A DNA stretch of 64,000 nt, from assembly GCA_027946365.1 (NCBI GenBank), contig JAPEUQ010000011.1:434001-498000 (forward strand), written 5' to 3'. Positions within the stretch are counted from its first letter, which is position 1, and each line of letters starts with the position of its first letter. Positions 23,001-34,641 of this stretch are shown in pieces. The notes beneath the pieces were generated by a model. That model was not told where the DNA came from. It was given only the letters and a program-made list of their open reading frames with translations, and searched no databases. A program made the translations under genes and the position numbers. The stretch comes from Kalmusia sp. IMI 367209. Its lineage: Eukaryota > Ascomycota > Dothideomycetes > Pleosporales > Didymosphaeriaceae.

Positions 23001-25782
23001 AATGCTAGGTCGAGGTGACCATCTTTCTCAGAGATAGACAGAGTCTTCGACTCCTGTAGATCAGACTTGCACCGAGCACAAATCTCGTCATTTTTCTTCG
23101 CTTCGACTCCTTCGTGTTCAGAGTGAAGGCAGAACTCCCGCACTCGAGCCGCGTCTTGCAGGTTGACAAAGTACTCATTGCTTCCATTCTGCTGTTCGAC
23201 TCTCAAGAATGGACCGCTTGCGTCACGCAACTGCGCTACCTCGAGATCTGAAGGTGGATTGAAACGGTGTTCACCTTCGTCTACGTCTAGCTCTCGAGCT
23301 TGTTTTTCGATCTCCGGTCCACGACTGTTATCTAAACGTGAGTGCATAAATTAGTAATGATCAGGTCGAGGAATTCGGTCAGAGGTCATGAACACCAAGA
23401 TCACGGCTTCTACACATAACACATAGAACACACAAAAGCAACGAAACCACTTACATGTGAGCTGATAGGCGTCTATAACTTCCTCTACCTTAGGAGGACT
23501 GGGCGCAAGCAAAGTTAACGTTAGTGCAGTTCGGAGTAGGTCGACATAGTTGGAGCCCATTTTATGAAGTGCATCATTGTACAGATTGTTCATATTTTCT
23601 GGCAAGGCTTGTAGTCGACGAGACAGTGGTCTCTGGAAAGGCTCCCGCATGAAAGGTATGGCGATGTTGTTGATATACGAAAATCGAGGGCCGGCCTTCG
23701 TAAGGATGGCCTCGATGGCTTCTGTTCGTTCAGCTTCTGTAAGTCCAGGAACTTCCTTCAGGTCTTCAGACAGCTTTTTAGCCATGTCGTCATCATTAAA
23801 GTCTCCAACATCAATAGAACTGATACTGTTTTCCATAGCCAAGATCTGGTTATGGAATCTGGTTGACGAGCGACACCCGATCAGGAACTTGATGGATCTA
23901 TCGGGTCCAGGTTCTTCCTCCGGGGAAAGAACAGCTCGAAGCTTTGTAGCGAGCTCTTGTTGGTCATTCTGAGCAAGGTTGTGAACTTTGTCGAGAGCGA
24001 CCACAATGCGGAGTTTAAGCCGCTCTGCGATGGCAGAAAATGCGTCTGCAAATTCAGGTAGGTTCTCATCTTTACTGCTCCGCCCAGGAATCCTTTTACT
24101 GCTTTTAGCCTTCGGGTTTGTGAAAACCTTATTGCAGTCCTCTAGCAATTTCACGTCATTCTCATCTTCTCGAGCGAGGCTATACAGCTGATACAGCAGT
24201 GTGTGACAGACTTGGTCCACACTCGGTGCCTCCCTGCTTGCTGCACCTCCTCCTGTCGCGCCACAGGAGAGATATAAGAGAGTAAATGCACTATCGTCAC
24301 TTAGGCCAAGCTGTTCGACCACAGAAGCCAGCACAATGGATTTACCAGAACCTGTAATAATTCAGCATTAGTAAGATTCAACCCTATGCCCTCGTTGCGA
24401 CTTGCCTTGCTGGCCACTGAGACAGAGCAAATCACTGTCTGTCGACTCGTTCCATTGAGTATATGCCGAATGCTCAAAAACCCATTTGCATGTACCGGAA
24501 TGCCGTCGATCAATTGCATCACCTAATGCACCGCTCGTATCCTTGAGAGGATTAAGAATATCACGATTCTTCTCGAACTCTTGTAGAGCTACATCCCACG
24601 GCGTCTTCGGCTTTGTGGTGGCCTTGATATCTTCCATCTTCTTGAGTACAAGTTCCCATTGCGCAGTCTGCGCCTCGTGCATCTCCCGAAGGGTAGACTG
24701 AAAGCTTTTGATTTCATTCACCGTTCCCTCGATGCTCGATACGATTCCTTTCACCGCTTCAAGATGGTGCAGTGACTTGTCTTGAAATATCGCCTGACTT
24801 TCCTCCAGAATCTTTTGCTTCAGCGTCCCGATCAAGCTGAGCTCTGCTTGAAACTTCTCCTTCGAAGTTCCGAAGAAGTCTTTGAATCCATGCCTGAGCT
24901 TGGCTAGAGTTCCAGCACTGAGATGACGTCTAATCGAGAAGGAGAATCTCAGAACAGCAGCATAAGTTGCAATGATATCCTGGAAAAGCTTGTCTACGAC
25001 TGGTGACGGTTTCCAGTCGGTTTTAGCCTTCGACCTTTCATCGTACAGCCGGTCATAGTGCGGAATTATTATCACTAATTGTGAGAACATAGATGAGTGC
25101 TTGCAAAACAGATAGACTTCAGGAGAACGTACTGATTTCTGATATGTCGGTCAGGCCCGAGCCGAAGAACGAATATAGCTCATAGTTGCTTTGAATTGCT
25201 GTTAATGTCAGCTTGACGGCGAACCAGGCAAGTCCGACACTCTCTGGAGCGCCTTTCATGGCATAATTGCCGACTTCCACAAAGTTGCCAATATTGCTGC
25301 ACATTGAGGCGTAGGTTAGTAAAGTTCACATATATGACCCACTCTCGGCCAGTGAAGACGTACCCCATAATCTTGTCGATCCATGCTGCTGGAATTTCTG
25401 CATCACCTATACATTCCACGTGCAATTAGTGACTCGTCTTGATCTTTTCATCATATTATCAACTCACCTACTTTCTTCGAGCCCCATTTCTTGCCTGCAT
25501 CTGCCCTGAGATTACCAGCAGCTGCCTGGGCCTCCTCTGGGCTGCCCCTTTGCGCTAGGAAATCACGTAGTAGTTCGAGTTTCTTGCTGCTGTCATGGTA
25601 ATGTGCTTCGGTGCTGATCGTAAAGAAGCAAGTCAGCAAATAGACAAATCACTAGCATTAACAAAGTTGAATGCACACAAGAAGAGAATTTTGTAAATAT
25701 AGACCACTAAGACTACGTACTCTCGTTTGAAATGATTTAAGGCATCTTTATATAGACGCGAAGATGCGGCACCGGTTGCCAT
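20079..25782 (-). CDS. NLR-type STAND protein with ankyrins and a C-terminal SPRY domain
   Basis: Ten exons give 1664 aa: 25721-25782, 25468-25613, 25364-25406, 25133-25296, 24406-25074, 23455-24351, 21911-23331, 20605-21786, 20434-20548, 20079-20374. The start reads MATGAASSRLYKDALNHFK and the N-terminal helical domain includes APESVGLAWFAVKLTLTAIQ and PHYDRLYDERS, typical of fungal STAND proteins. The P-loop GQQGSGKSIVLASVV (about 359-373) is rebuilt only if intron 24352-24405 uses a GC donor (GCAAGT). The Walker B position reads RIVVALDKVHNL, with Lys where Glu is usual. A long acidic linker (about 790-890) precedes ankyrins (about 950-1460), then a SPRY domain (about 1467-1640) with FYFEVTLKELEG, SFPGWFPRL, SWGYHGDDGGLYLS, HTVGCGVDL and GRLFPLLGL. 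Co-oriented with the other NLR, 409 bp away. Gene model is strongly supported by phase; ligand unknown. Confidence 0.88.
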
Positions 25783-27136
25783 AGTAGCCACAGCTCTCAG
25801 GCACAGTTATTGAAGGAGTGTGGCTATATCAATATAGCTGTGACGGAGGGGGACAGAGAAGAATTAATGCGCCAAGGCTCGACCTTCCAAAACATAGATA
25901 TCAACCGAATGAAAAATCGGAAGAGGAGAGGGAAGGGCATAGTTTTATGCATCTAATAATGCTTTGAGCTAGTATCGTGAGGCTGAGATCTGACGGCGCG
26001 TCGGCTACTCACAACCCTTGACTCATTGGCCAGCCCTTCAGCCCATTTGCTAGGATTGGTTAGGGAGAAGATTCCAGCCCCCAACCCATTGTATCTTTTC
26101 AGCCCGACCCCGCGCCGGTCAAGAGAGGTAACGTTCGCTTGCTATGCACATCAGGCATGTTAATAAGTTGTGTAGAACATCAATTGCGATTTTTGGACTT
26201 TGTGCTAAACTCCTTGGGGTAGCTCACCCTACCTTAAGTCGTCGGCTGAGCTCACAACGTATGACTAGTCTTTACACCTAGCATTTGAACCAATAATATA
26301 TTTCATGGGCGTCGAGGATGGTGTGTGGATGTTAGATGACACGAGGTAACCTCGGAAGAGGGTCCAGAGCGATGCATGCTAACAAGTTAAGCTGAATTGG
26401 ACGCTTCCGATACTCATTAGCTTCTTGCTCACAGTCTAGATCGTCAATCACCTTTTCTCTCTTGGTGCAACGAACATCACATGTAAAATTTCCCCTGTAA
26501 GGTTCTCTCTCAATTCATTCAACTATCGCGGCCATCGCCATCCCAATTCAATCCCAGTCTTAGAGTACACATTTACTCCGCTGTCAACCCTCTTGGCTTT
26601 GTCGGCGATGCATGCTCCTCTAGGCTTGGTTCAAAGCTGCCATTTTTTGCTTTCGGCTAAATCCTCGTAGAAATTGTGACGGTCTTTGCTTTGAGGCTCT
26701 CGATGCAGCTCTTTCGCAAGACTGCTTGATTAATAAAGGAAAAAAATGGGTCTTTCGGATTCGGCTGCCTGTCGCCTGGGAGTATATAAACGCCTCTCCA
26801 TAGTATGGCAATAGGCCAGAATCAACTATTTTTCTCAGCCTGTTACTCCTTCACAGAAACGGATCTTACGGTCCGGCTTGGTCGGTTCATAATCTTTGCA
26901 CCGATATATTGAATTATTCATAGTGACAAAGACGGCAAGAATTTAATTGACTTCGGGTCGCTCTAGTATGTGGTATCCTGATGCATTCAAATCCTCTTGG
27001 GTTTTAATATGGCCTGGCTTATGGATCTCGGTGACTATTGAATTCACGAAGGATTTGACTACATTTCTAATAGAGCTGTTACGTCCTTTCTTATGGTCTT
27101 CGTGAAATAAGTTTCCCTTGTACCATCATCCGATTG
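25783..27136. other. Unassigned region between NLR and dehydratase-like gene
   Basis: About 1.35 kb containing the likely promoter of the SPRY-bearing NLR (25783 to about 26.3 kb) and the 3' UTR of the dehydratase-like gene. Frames are short and featureless. No repeat recognised. Confidence 0.5.
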
Positions 27137-28970
27137 TTAAACCCTCTCCACACCGATCACCACCACATCGACAGGCTCCCCACTTACTTCTATCTCCAGT
27201 GACACAACCTTCGCCTCCGGCTTGACTTCCACAATGCGCACAAGCTCGCTATCAACGTAAACCCCCCAGGTCCCACTTGGCAAAGCATTCACGCTCATCT
27301 CAACATGCTGCTTCCGCCCATCCCAAGTCCTTAAGCTCACAACCATAGCACGTTCAACCTCATCCCATATACCCCTTAGACAATCGACTCCATTCCCAAG
27401 CCCGAAACCACCAATCCACGGCCTACTTTCGACGTTCTCTTTCGTCCACGGCGCCTCCCACATCTTCTTCTGCCCGTCTTTGATGTTCAGTCGTGCGTAT
27501 CCAATAGCGGCATTACCCGTATATGCATCGCCGAAAGTGAAGTTTCCTTCTCGGTCCCACCCCTGCTCACACCGTTCGTAGTAAAGTCCGCCCTTTTCCC
27601 AAGTGGGTCTCAGATATGCATCCGCATGTCGCAAGAGTGCAGCTAAATCGTCCCCGTTCTCGACTTCAGAGAGCCATTGCGCTATATATCCAAAGGTGGG
27701 CGACATATAGGGTTTCGTCACTTGGGGTTTGCCTGTGACGAGTTGTTTCGCTTGCTCCAATGTGGCGGGTGAGTCAGGATCGGCGCCTTCTGACTGGACG
27801 AGGTCGCGGATCTTGTTGGCGAGGGTTTGAGGATTGAGATTGAGGCGGTCGCCGTGACGCTGGAGGTAGCCGTGGCCGGTGGCTGGATAAAGCGATTTGA
27901 CGACGTCATGATTCCAAGACATGAATGCCATTGCCCTGTTTTGACGGTCAGCTATTTCATTTGATACGATCCGAGGATGTATTACCAGACTGTGTGTGAT
28001 ATGTCGTTCGACTCAACGACCTGGTCCCGTCCTTTGGCATACCACATTCTGAATAGTCCATTGTCTCCTACAAAGCCATTCTTCTTAGCCCATGCTGCTT
28101 CGTACTTTGGAAGCACTTCATCAAAGACTTTAGTCCCGTCGATTGCATCGTTGTATCGCATGGCGAGGAGCTTTTGAAATGTCAGTGTATCTTCGAGAAC
28201 GGGGTTTGAGCCGACATACTGGAAATTGGTTGCAAACGATAAACACGAGATTCGGCTCGCAGCACACCCCAATCCACTTCTCACGCTCCATCTCATCAAT
28301 AATAGCCTGCTGCAGCGAGCGTCGTGTGTAGCTGAATTTCTCGGGTCCCATGCCCCAAAACATCGGATTCCAATCGAAAACGATGCTATCTTCCTTGTCG
28401 AACCTATCGTCTGCGAAGAGCATAGTATACAGCGAGACCATCAAGAGTAGATGACCTGAATACTACGCCATCATCAACACTTGACTTCATGTAATCATGC
28501 ATTAAGGATCTCACCATGATGTTCTCCTTCCGCACCGGATCTGCCCACGGCTTCCTCAATTCCTTCAAATCTGGATTCAACCTGACGCCTGACTGACTCG
28601 TCAAATACCAATACCCCCAGACCTCCCTCCGCAGCATCTTCCCAATCTGCTTCAGCAGTAGCTCCTTGAACGTGGCACGCATCGCTGGAAGACGATGATA
28701 ATGTGCTGCACCGGCAGCGTAAGTCATTGTTGCGATCTGATACCTGTATGCAGTATCCCACTCTTGGCCCGGCTCTTGCGAGCCCATGTACGGCCAGTCG
28801 CCCTCATGCGAAGAAGCGATGTTATAGAAGTGACGGATGTGACCGCACTGCTCGCGGCTCAACTTGGGATGCTTCTCAAATCTCGACATGTCGAGCTTCT
28901 GAGGGACATTAGTGGAGAGTACAGGCGGAACATCCGCGTTGGTTGTGGTGAGAGTAGTTGTCTGGCTCAT
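27137..28970 (-). CDS. Linalool dehydratase/isomerase-like protein
   Basis: Four exons (28515-28970, 28220-28462, 27986-28170, 27137-27935), with introns of 52, 49 and 50 nt, encode 560 aa. The sequence matches the linalool dehydratase/isomerase (LinD/Ldi) family as I know it: WPYMGSQEPGQEWDTAYRYQ near the N-terminus, KENIMYSGHLLLMVSLY rebuilt across the first splice, and WIGVCCEPNLVFIVCNQFP. The last motif holds two Cys nine residues apart, the same spacing as the catalytic C171 and C180 reported for bacterial LinD. The alpha/alpha-barrel core continues as YAAGAAHYHRLPAMR, LFRMWYAKGRDQ and GYARLNIKDGQKKMWEAPW. LinD hydrates myrcene and isomerises linalool and geraniol; fungal members may act on other terpenoids or polyketides. 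No terpene synthase lies nearby, so the substrate is open. No signal peptide is seen, whereas LinD is periplasmic. Confidence 0.82.
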
Positions 28971-30258
28971 AGTGATTGCAATGATGGGGTGGGGAAATTG
29001 ATGTGTACGAGACTCCTAGAGGGCACAAGGCCTTTATCGTATTGTGTCCTTGCTACATAGGATGCTTATCCCGGTTCCTCGTAGCCGTGTTCTCATGCCG
29101 GTTGCAGCGTAGTTTAACGTAATGCATATCACGCCCGATTAAGCTGACACCCTACGCTACCTAGATCTTACTCCCCCGCACCGCTAGCCTGCGATAGGAT
29201 AGTGGGAGAGTACAACGTTTTTAGCATGTGCCGTTTCAAAAGATGTTGTACCGAAAGAGGTATAGTCCTGAGAAGCTGCCAGGTATTAACTAATCATGGG
29301 TAGGTGGTACAGCCGACGAAGTCATACATCGGAGCTGAGTAACCTCGTCCGAGCTGCTCGTACGAACAATCTTCGTACGAGCATGTCATTGGAGCCTATT
29401 AACCGTTTGCAATTTGTTTGCTAATAACCGTTGTTCACGACTTAGATCTGCAGAATGCTCAAAGTAGTATGGTCGATCTTACAAGATTTTGAATTATACC
29501 ATTGAGCCAATGGGACATTAGCATCCTAATCTGGAAGGCCATCGTCTACTTGAGCGTGTTACTTCCACCAAGCACAATAGACACGTGAACTAGGCAAAAG
29601 TGTCCGATCTCTCGTCAATGGGCGCGAACATTCAAAAAATGCTTCGAATAGAGGCGTTTTACACAATTATTTGCATATTTTCAACTCGAAAGTCACCGAA
29701 ATATTTGCTCCGTGCACGTATGTATCCGTCGGAGACTTTCGCCTGCGTGTGTAGCGTGATCGGTACAACGAGTGGCTACACTGCTTTACGACGCAAATGC
29801 TGTAACCAAACCCACTTGCACCTGATGCAAAATATCTTTAGATGATCTGCCGAACGTCGAAAGATTGATTTTGGGTAGAAAGGCGTTTCTGATAGCAAGA
29901 AACGAATAGCAGGAGATGAGTCAGGTAGCTAAGGAATTTATTGGTATCATAATACATACTAGTCATTTCGGGCCCCCCAATGTGTGAAGACACGTGCAAT
30001 TTCATGCACGCACGCACGCTTTAGCTCTGCGCCACTTCATGTGGGCCAAACGTGCAAGTACGCGTAGGGCTCCTACAACCCAGCCAGTGGCACCAACCTA
30101 AGGAGATTCCGAGGACAATAATCCATTCGTCAAGGCAAACTCAAAAAGGCCGTTCATCGAGCGATCGAATTGGTATCGTGTCACCTCGTCTGATTCGGCA
30201 AAGGGTGAGCAACCGGGGTGCAAGGTAGAAAGCCAGACGAAAAAAGTCAGGGGGTAAT
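28971..30258. other. Intergenic region with a perfect hairpin
   Basis: About 1.3 kb with the promoter of the dehydratase-like gene on its left and the 3' flank of RSE1 on its right. No gene recognised. A perfect 11-bp stem with a 5-nt loop lies at 29356-29382 (separate entry). At about 30003-30020 there is a short GCAC/GCAT-rich stretch. Confidence 0.5.
29356..29382. repeat. Perfect inverted repeat, 11-bp arms, 5-nt loop
   Basis: GCTCGTACGAA (29356-29366) is followed by CAATC and then its exact reverse complement TTCGTACGAGC (29372-29382). It sits about 390 bp upstream of the dehydratase-like start codon, within its likely promoter. It could be a protein-binding palindrome or a DNA hairpin; no function is shown by the sequence alone. 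Confidence 0.7.
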
Positions 30259-33200
30259 CTAAAACGCATAAAGACCCCTCATATTCCAGATGGCTTCATC
30301 TACCATCTCGCTCGTCCAGTTTCCGGTCAACTGGCCTACGATGCTTTCCCGCTTGTCCCTACTCAAGACTAAGAAGCGTTCGATTAGATCGCCATCAATC
30401 ATGCTCTTGACTGGAGTGAAATAACTCCTATATGCAAGGTGATCTCTTCCACTCAATGGCTTATCGTCGCTTCTAAGTTGTAGCTCAAGTTGCTGGAACA
30501 TCTTCTGCTGGCGACGTGAAGAGAATGGAATAAGCGCGCCAAGGGTGCCCTGCAGACCTGACCAGAAGATCACGCGCTCACCACCGGAGATGAGATTTGT
30601 TCGCTGGATGGAGGTGGGAATATCGTTCGTAAAATAATGAGCAACGAGGTCCAGACGATTCGGTGCGCCGGACAGATAGCTCTTATCTTGTATGAGATTG
30701 AGTCCATCTGGTGACTCGTCGGCAGCTTCTGATACCTTGGCCGGACATCGCACGATCCAGATATTACCAAATTTGTCACCACCAACTGTTGTCTCGTAGT
30801 CCAGCATCTCTGCGCAGGTGGTATGCCGAGCTACGGTATCATCGGCGAAGGGGATCAGCAAGTTCGGGTGGACTTGGTCCTTGTGTACAACATACGTAAC
30901 CGATTGGGTCTGGTCGGAGACAATGATGCGGCCTCCCTGAGTTTTGAGGCCTGTGATCCGAGTAGAAACGCAATTTGGCTTCATAGCCTTTCGAAGTAAT
31001 GAGCGCATACCGCAATCATAAAGAGCTAGATCTGCGCCGATACCAGCAATGAGCTTGCCTTTGAATGGAAGGAGGGCCAGGGGAGGCTCAGGCACGTCTG
31101 TCTCGTGCATGAACTCGAGTTCTCTCCCCGTTTGGCGAGACTTTATAGACCTGTATAGAAGCAGATGTGTACTGGTATGGTGTAAATCGTAGATCCTTAA
31201 CAGTTCCAACGCACAGGAACATCTCGTTCTCACCCCGGCTCTCGAAATAAGCCAGAGCGACACTGATTGCTGACTTGTTGTCTTTCAGTTCCAAGGTTTG
31301 AACGACAGTCTTCTCAGTAATAGGGTCCACGATTTGAATGCAAGACGCCCACCGTCCTTGGGCCTTGGGGTAACCAAATTTGACCGGATCTAGTTCATCG
31401 CCATGCGTATGACCATTCGTTAACCTCTCTCCTTGAGTCTCCATACCACCATCCCCTTCGTTCGTCCTGGTCTTGGCTTGATCGATGAGAGCCTGACGAA
31501 CGTCACCACCCATTGTGTTATGCTCGCTTTCGATAACATAGAACACGCCTTGGTCGTTATAAGAAACGAACTTTCGGGGAGTATACCGAAGTGGTATAGG
31601 TTCGTAGGTAGTATTATCAAGTAAATCGTTGAAAGTGAATATTCTGTGGTGCGTTAGCACTTGCATGCTTGATATCGATTTTTAAGAAGAATGATAATGC
31701 TGCTATCAGTAGGAACAATTGGAAAAAAATGCGTATAACCCTCATGAAATTTTCAGGGTAGTAGACGTCATCACACAGCAAGAAGAAGAGAAAGATATGA
31801 ATACGTACCGTAACTCGTTGGCATTGACACATATTATGCCTTTGAACGCCGAGCCATCGAAGTTCCACGCAGACTTGAAAGGGATGTAATTGAGAGGTGT
31901 TAATTGAAGCACTGAGGTCCGTGGGTGTGTGTAAGCCAACCAAGGCCGGGATGTCATAGCCACCACCGCAGGTTCGCCCGCAGCAGTGACGCGGGCGAAG
32001 GTGATAGGCTCCGGACCAAGGAAGCGTCGTCGAGTATCGCCGATTTCTCCTGTCATCTCATCCAAGACCGAACGAATGTATACACCGCTTCGTAGACCAA
32101 TGTGTAAGAATTGGCTGTACCCCCGGGGTGATTTATCGCGCATGTAATTGATAGTGAGGTCGCTTGGCGGTGATGAAAGACCTTGCACGGAGATGCTCCG
32201 GAGGATGTTGCCCTCCACATCGGGATGGAGGTTGTATATTCGCACGGTCTGGTCACTACACCCCACAGCCATGAAATTCGCGCGCACGCTTCCTTCTGGA
32301 ACTTCAGGTATGGCTATGCAGTTGATGGTGGAATCCAAGCTTATGTCATCTTCTTCAGCCATGGCTAATGATCCATCTGAGTCGCACTCGAAGTAAAGTA
32401 TCTGACCTGAGCTAAGTGCGATTGCGACTTGTCGGTTGTTGATTGCACACGCTACAATAGTCCGATGCGCAGGGGCATCCCAACCAGTACATGGAGGGTC
32501 GTTCCCTACGGCTGAATCCTCTGGAAACTGAAGAGCGCGAATATGTCGAATTCCCCTTGGATGAACCTGGACGATACAATCTTCTCCAAATTGTTGAACG
32601 CCGAGCGTGGTTGATTCTACCAAAAAGCCATGCTTCTGAGCTTCTTCAACATCTTCGCCGATCTTCAGGACCAATGTCCTACTAAGTAGGGAGAGAATGA
32701 TAATCTGGTCGTCTGTGTCTTCGACATTCATCTTGGTCGTCCAAACATTAAGAGCATTCTGGGGCAGCGGTGATTCGATAAGATCAAGAACCTCTAGCGC
32801 ATTGCGAGTAGTTCCAAACGTGCTTCGGCCACCTGTTCCATTGATGGTGTAAATCTGTGGGGCATCCTCAAGTGCTGGATTCGATACCTCCATGTCCGTG
32901 ATGGGGTTCAAGCTTGGTAGCGCTTCAACAGGAGTCAAATTGGTCAGTTCTCGTGGTCTGAAAAATGGAGGAGCATATGGTGCAAGTGGGTCAATTGGAA
33001 ATTGGGTGCTTTCAAAGACAGGATCTTCGGTTTCGTCACCTAGCGATTCCAGCTCGTACACCGTACGATCTCCGGATTCGCTCGCAACATACACGAAACC
33101 CGCTCGCAGGATGCAAATGCTGCTAGCAATTGGAAGAGTATCAAAATACTTGATCTTGATCTTTTCGACTGCTCCGTCAGACACGTCGACAGTGAGTTTG

Positions 33201-34286
33201 AAAACATCACCGTCATCTGTCTGTAGCAAGTAGAAGAAGTCACCGCCTTTGAGCGTATACAAAGTGCCTGCGACGATGGTACGCTTGCGGTTAGGGTCCT
33301 CTGTCGCTCCCTCCCGTCGCGGGATAGCCAGTCTATGCATTTGTGACTTATTGTTGAAAATGCGGTGGTAGGTAATATTGTCCTCGCCACAGCAGAGCAC
33401 TCCGCTTGGCGCGTTCTGTCCGCCTGGAACGCGGAAGAGCGCATGGGCGGTGCGATCAACAGGCTCGGACCACTTGCGCACTATATGATTGAGGCCTAGG
33501 TCCAGCTCGTAATATACCAGCTCTTTCTGCAGCTCTTGGACGGCCTCTCCAGAGGGGTCAGCTTCGGCAGAGGAATAGTCTAGCTCAAGGGCAGCGAACA
33601 TGGGGTTATCATACCCTACATCCAAGCCAATGAGGCAATAGACCAGCGTCTGCGGCTTGTGTGCTTCTAGCGGCGACGAGATGGCGATATCCGTCTGGCC
33701 ACTTCGCGTGAGAATGTATACCAACTTATTCTTCTCCGTCGAAGCGATCATGATAGCGCGCCCTTTCGGGTCGACGGCAAGATATTCGCCTGGAACGACA
33801 CGACGGATGCCCGACTTGCCGAACGTCTCGTAGTGTATGGTCTTGAAATGCTGCTGCTCCGCCTCATACTCGTACGTGACAAGGCGTCCAGAGTCGGTGG
33901 TGATGACTATGAGGTCTAGAGTTGGTCAGCATATGATCTCAAAAGCTTTACTGTATCCATACAGGCAGAATGTGCCGCCCGCGCGCGTTGCTCGCAGATG
34001 TTGCCGTGCCTTCAAAGATCACTATCGAGTTTTTGCGGGTCGACAAGAGGGGAAACATACCTTTGTTGCCGCCTGCGAGCCTAAATTTGGCGATGCCGCG
34101 AATTATGCCAAACACATCCTGGGAATAAATCTCCTGGAAGCCTTTCTGCCGCCGCGAAACTTCGAAGAGGCTGAGGCGGGAGCCGTTGGCAGTGAGAATC
34201 TGCTGCTTCGAGTTGCCAATGAAATCACCCGTGATGGCATCTTGTGTCGCCGACGGCTGCTTCACCGTCAAGGCGTACAGCGACAT
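30259..34286 (-). CDS. RSE1: Splicing factor 3B subunit 3 (Rse1/SF3B3), with a one-base frameshift
   Basis: Three exons (34061-34286, 31809-33915, 30259-31643) cover a full SF3b subunit 3, a WD-like three-propeller protein of the U2 snRNP that helps recognise branch sites. Motifs along the length include MSLYALTVKQPSATQDAITG, ETFGKSGIRRVVPGEYLAVD, SSPLEAHKPQTLVY, ELDLGLNHIVRKWSEP, HPRGIRHIRA, FADDTVARHTTCAEMLDY, GGDKFGNIWIVR and SGRDHLAYRSYFTPVKSMID. In the last exon the frame breaks inside YKVSPNG/RELEFMHET. Coding-strand GGGG at 31126-31129 has one G too many, and removing one base gives 1238 aa, the normal family size. No intron fits there. Because the protein is essential in yeast, the extra base is most likely an assembly error. 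The start was chosen at MSLYALT because family members begin there; Mets at 34304 and 34322 are also in frame. Confidence 0.93.
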
Positions 34287-34641
34287 GGTCGAGAAGCTCG
34301 TCATGGCGTCGGAGGCGGGCACTGGCCCAGGCTACGGGACGGCGTGTCGAGCGCAGGTAGTGTCCAGATAACCTTTCTAACACTCAATAGAAACCCTTTC
34401 GTGAAGAGCAGTGCGCGATGGCAGCTTGTGGCGCGCTGGTGGTGGAATTGAGTGCGGCGGCGAGCTCTGATGAAGGGCTGGGCAGTTGAAGATATTGGAG
34501 CTCTTTCGGCAGGAACAACCTGTCTCCGCGGCAGCCAATAGGCGTGACGCTCGCCCCGCCAAAAAGTGAAGAATATCTCGGCCGTCTTAACCTTCCAACA
34601 TTAACGCTTGCCTGCCGCATTGAACAATCCGCCGCGCCAAA
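34287..34641. promoter_or_regulatory. Shared bidirectional promoter of RSE1 and SDA1
   Basis: Only 355 bp separate the start codons of RSE1 (minus) and SDA1 (plus), so both promoters must lie here or overlap. The two genes serve splicing and ribosome assembly, which are often co-regulated with growth. No TATA box is obvious; the stretch is moderately GC-rich, as in housekeeping promoters. Confidence 0.6.

Noticed and set aside
31742..31943. Frame continuing past the exon end in RSE1
   Set aside because: Reads into the intron 31644-31808; family alignment resumes at IFTFNDLLDNTTYEPIP after a GTACGT donor.
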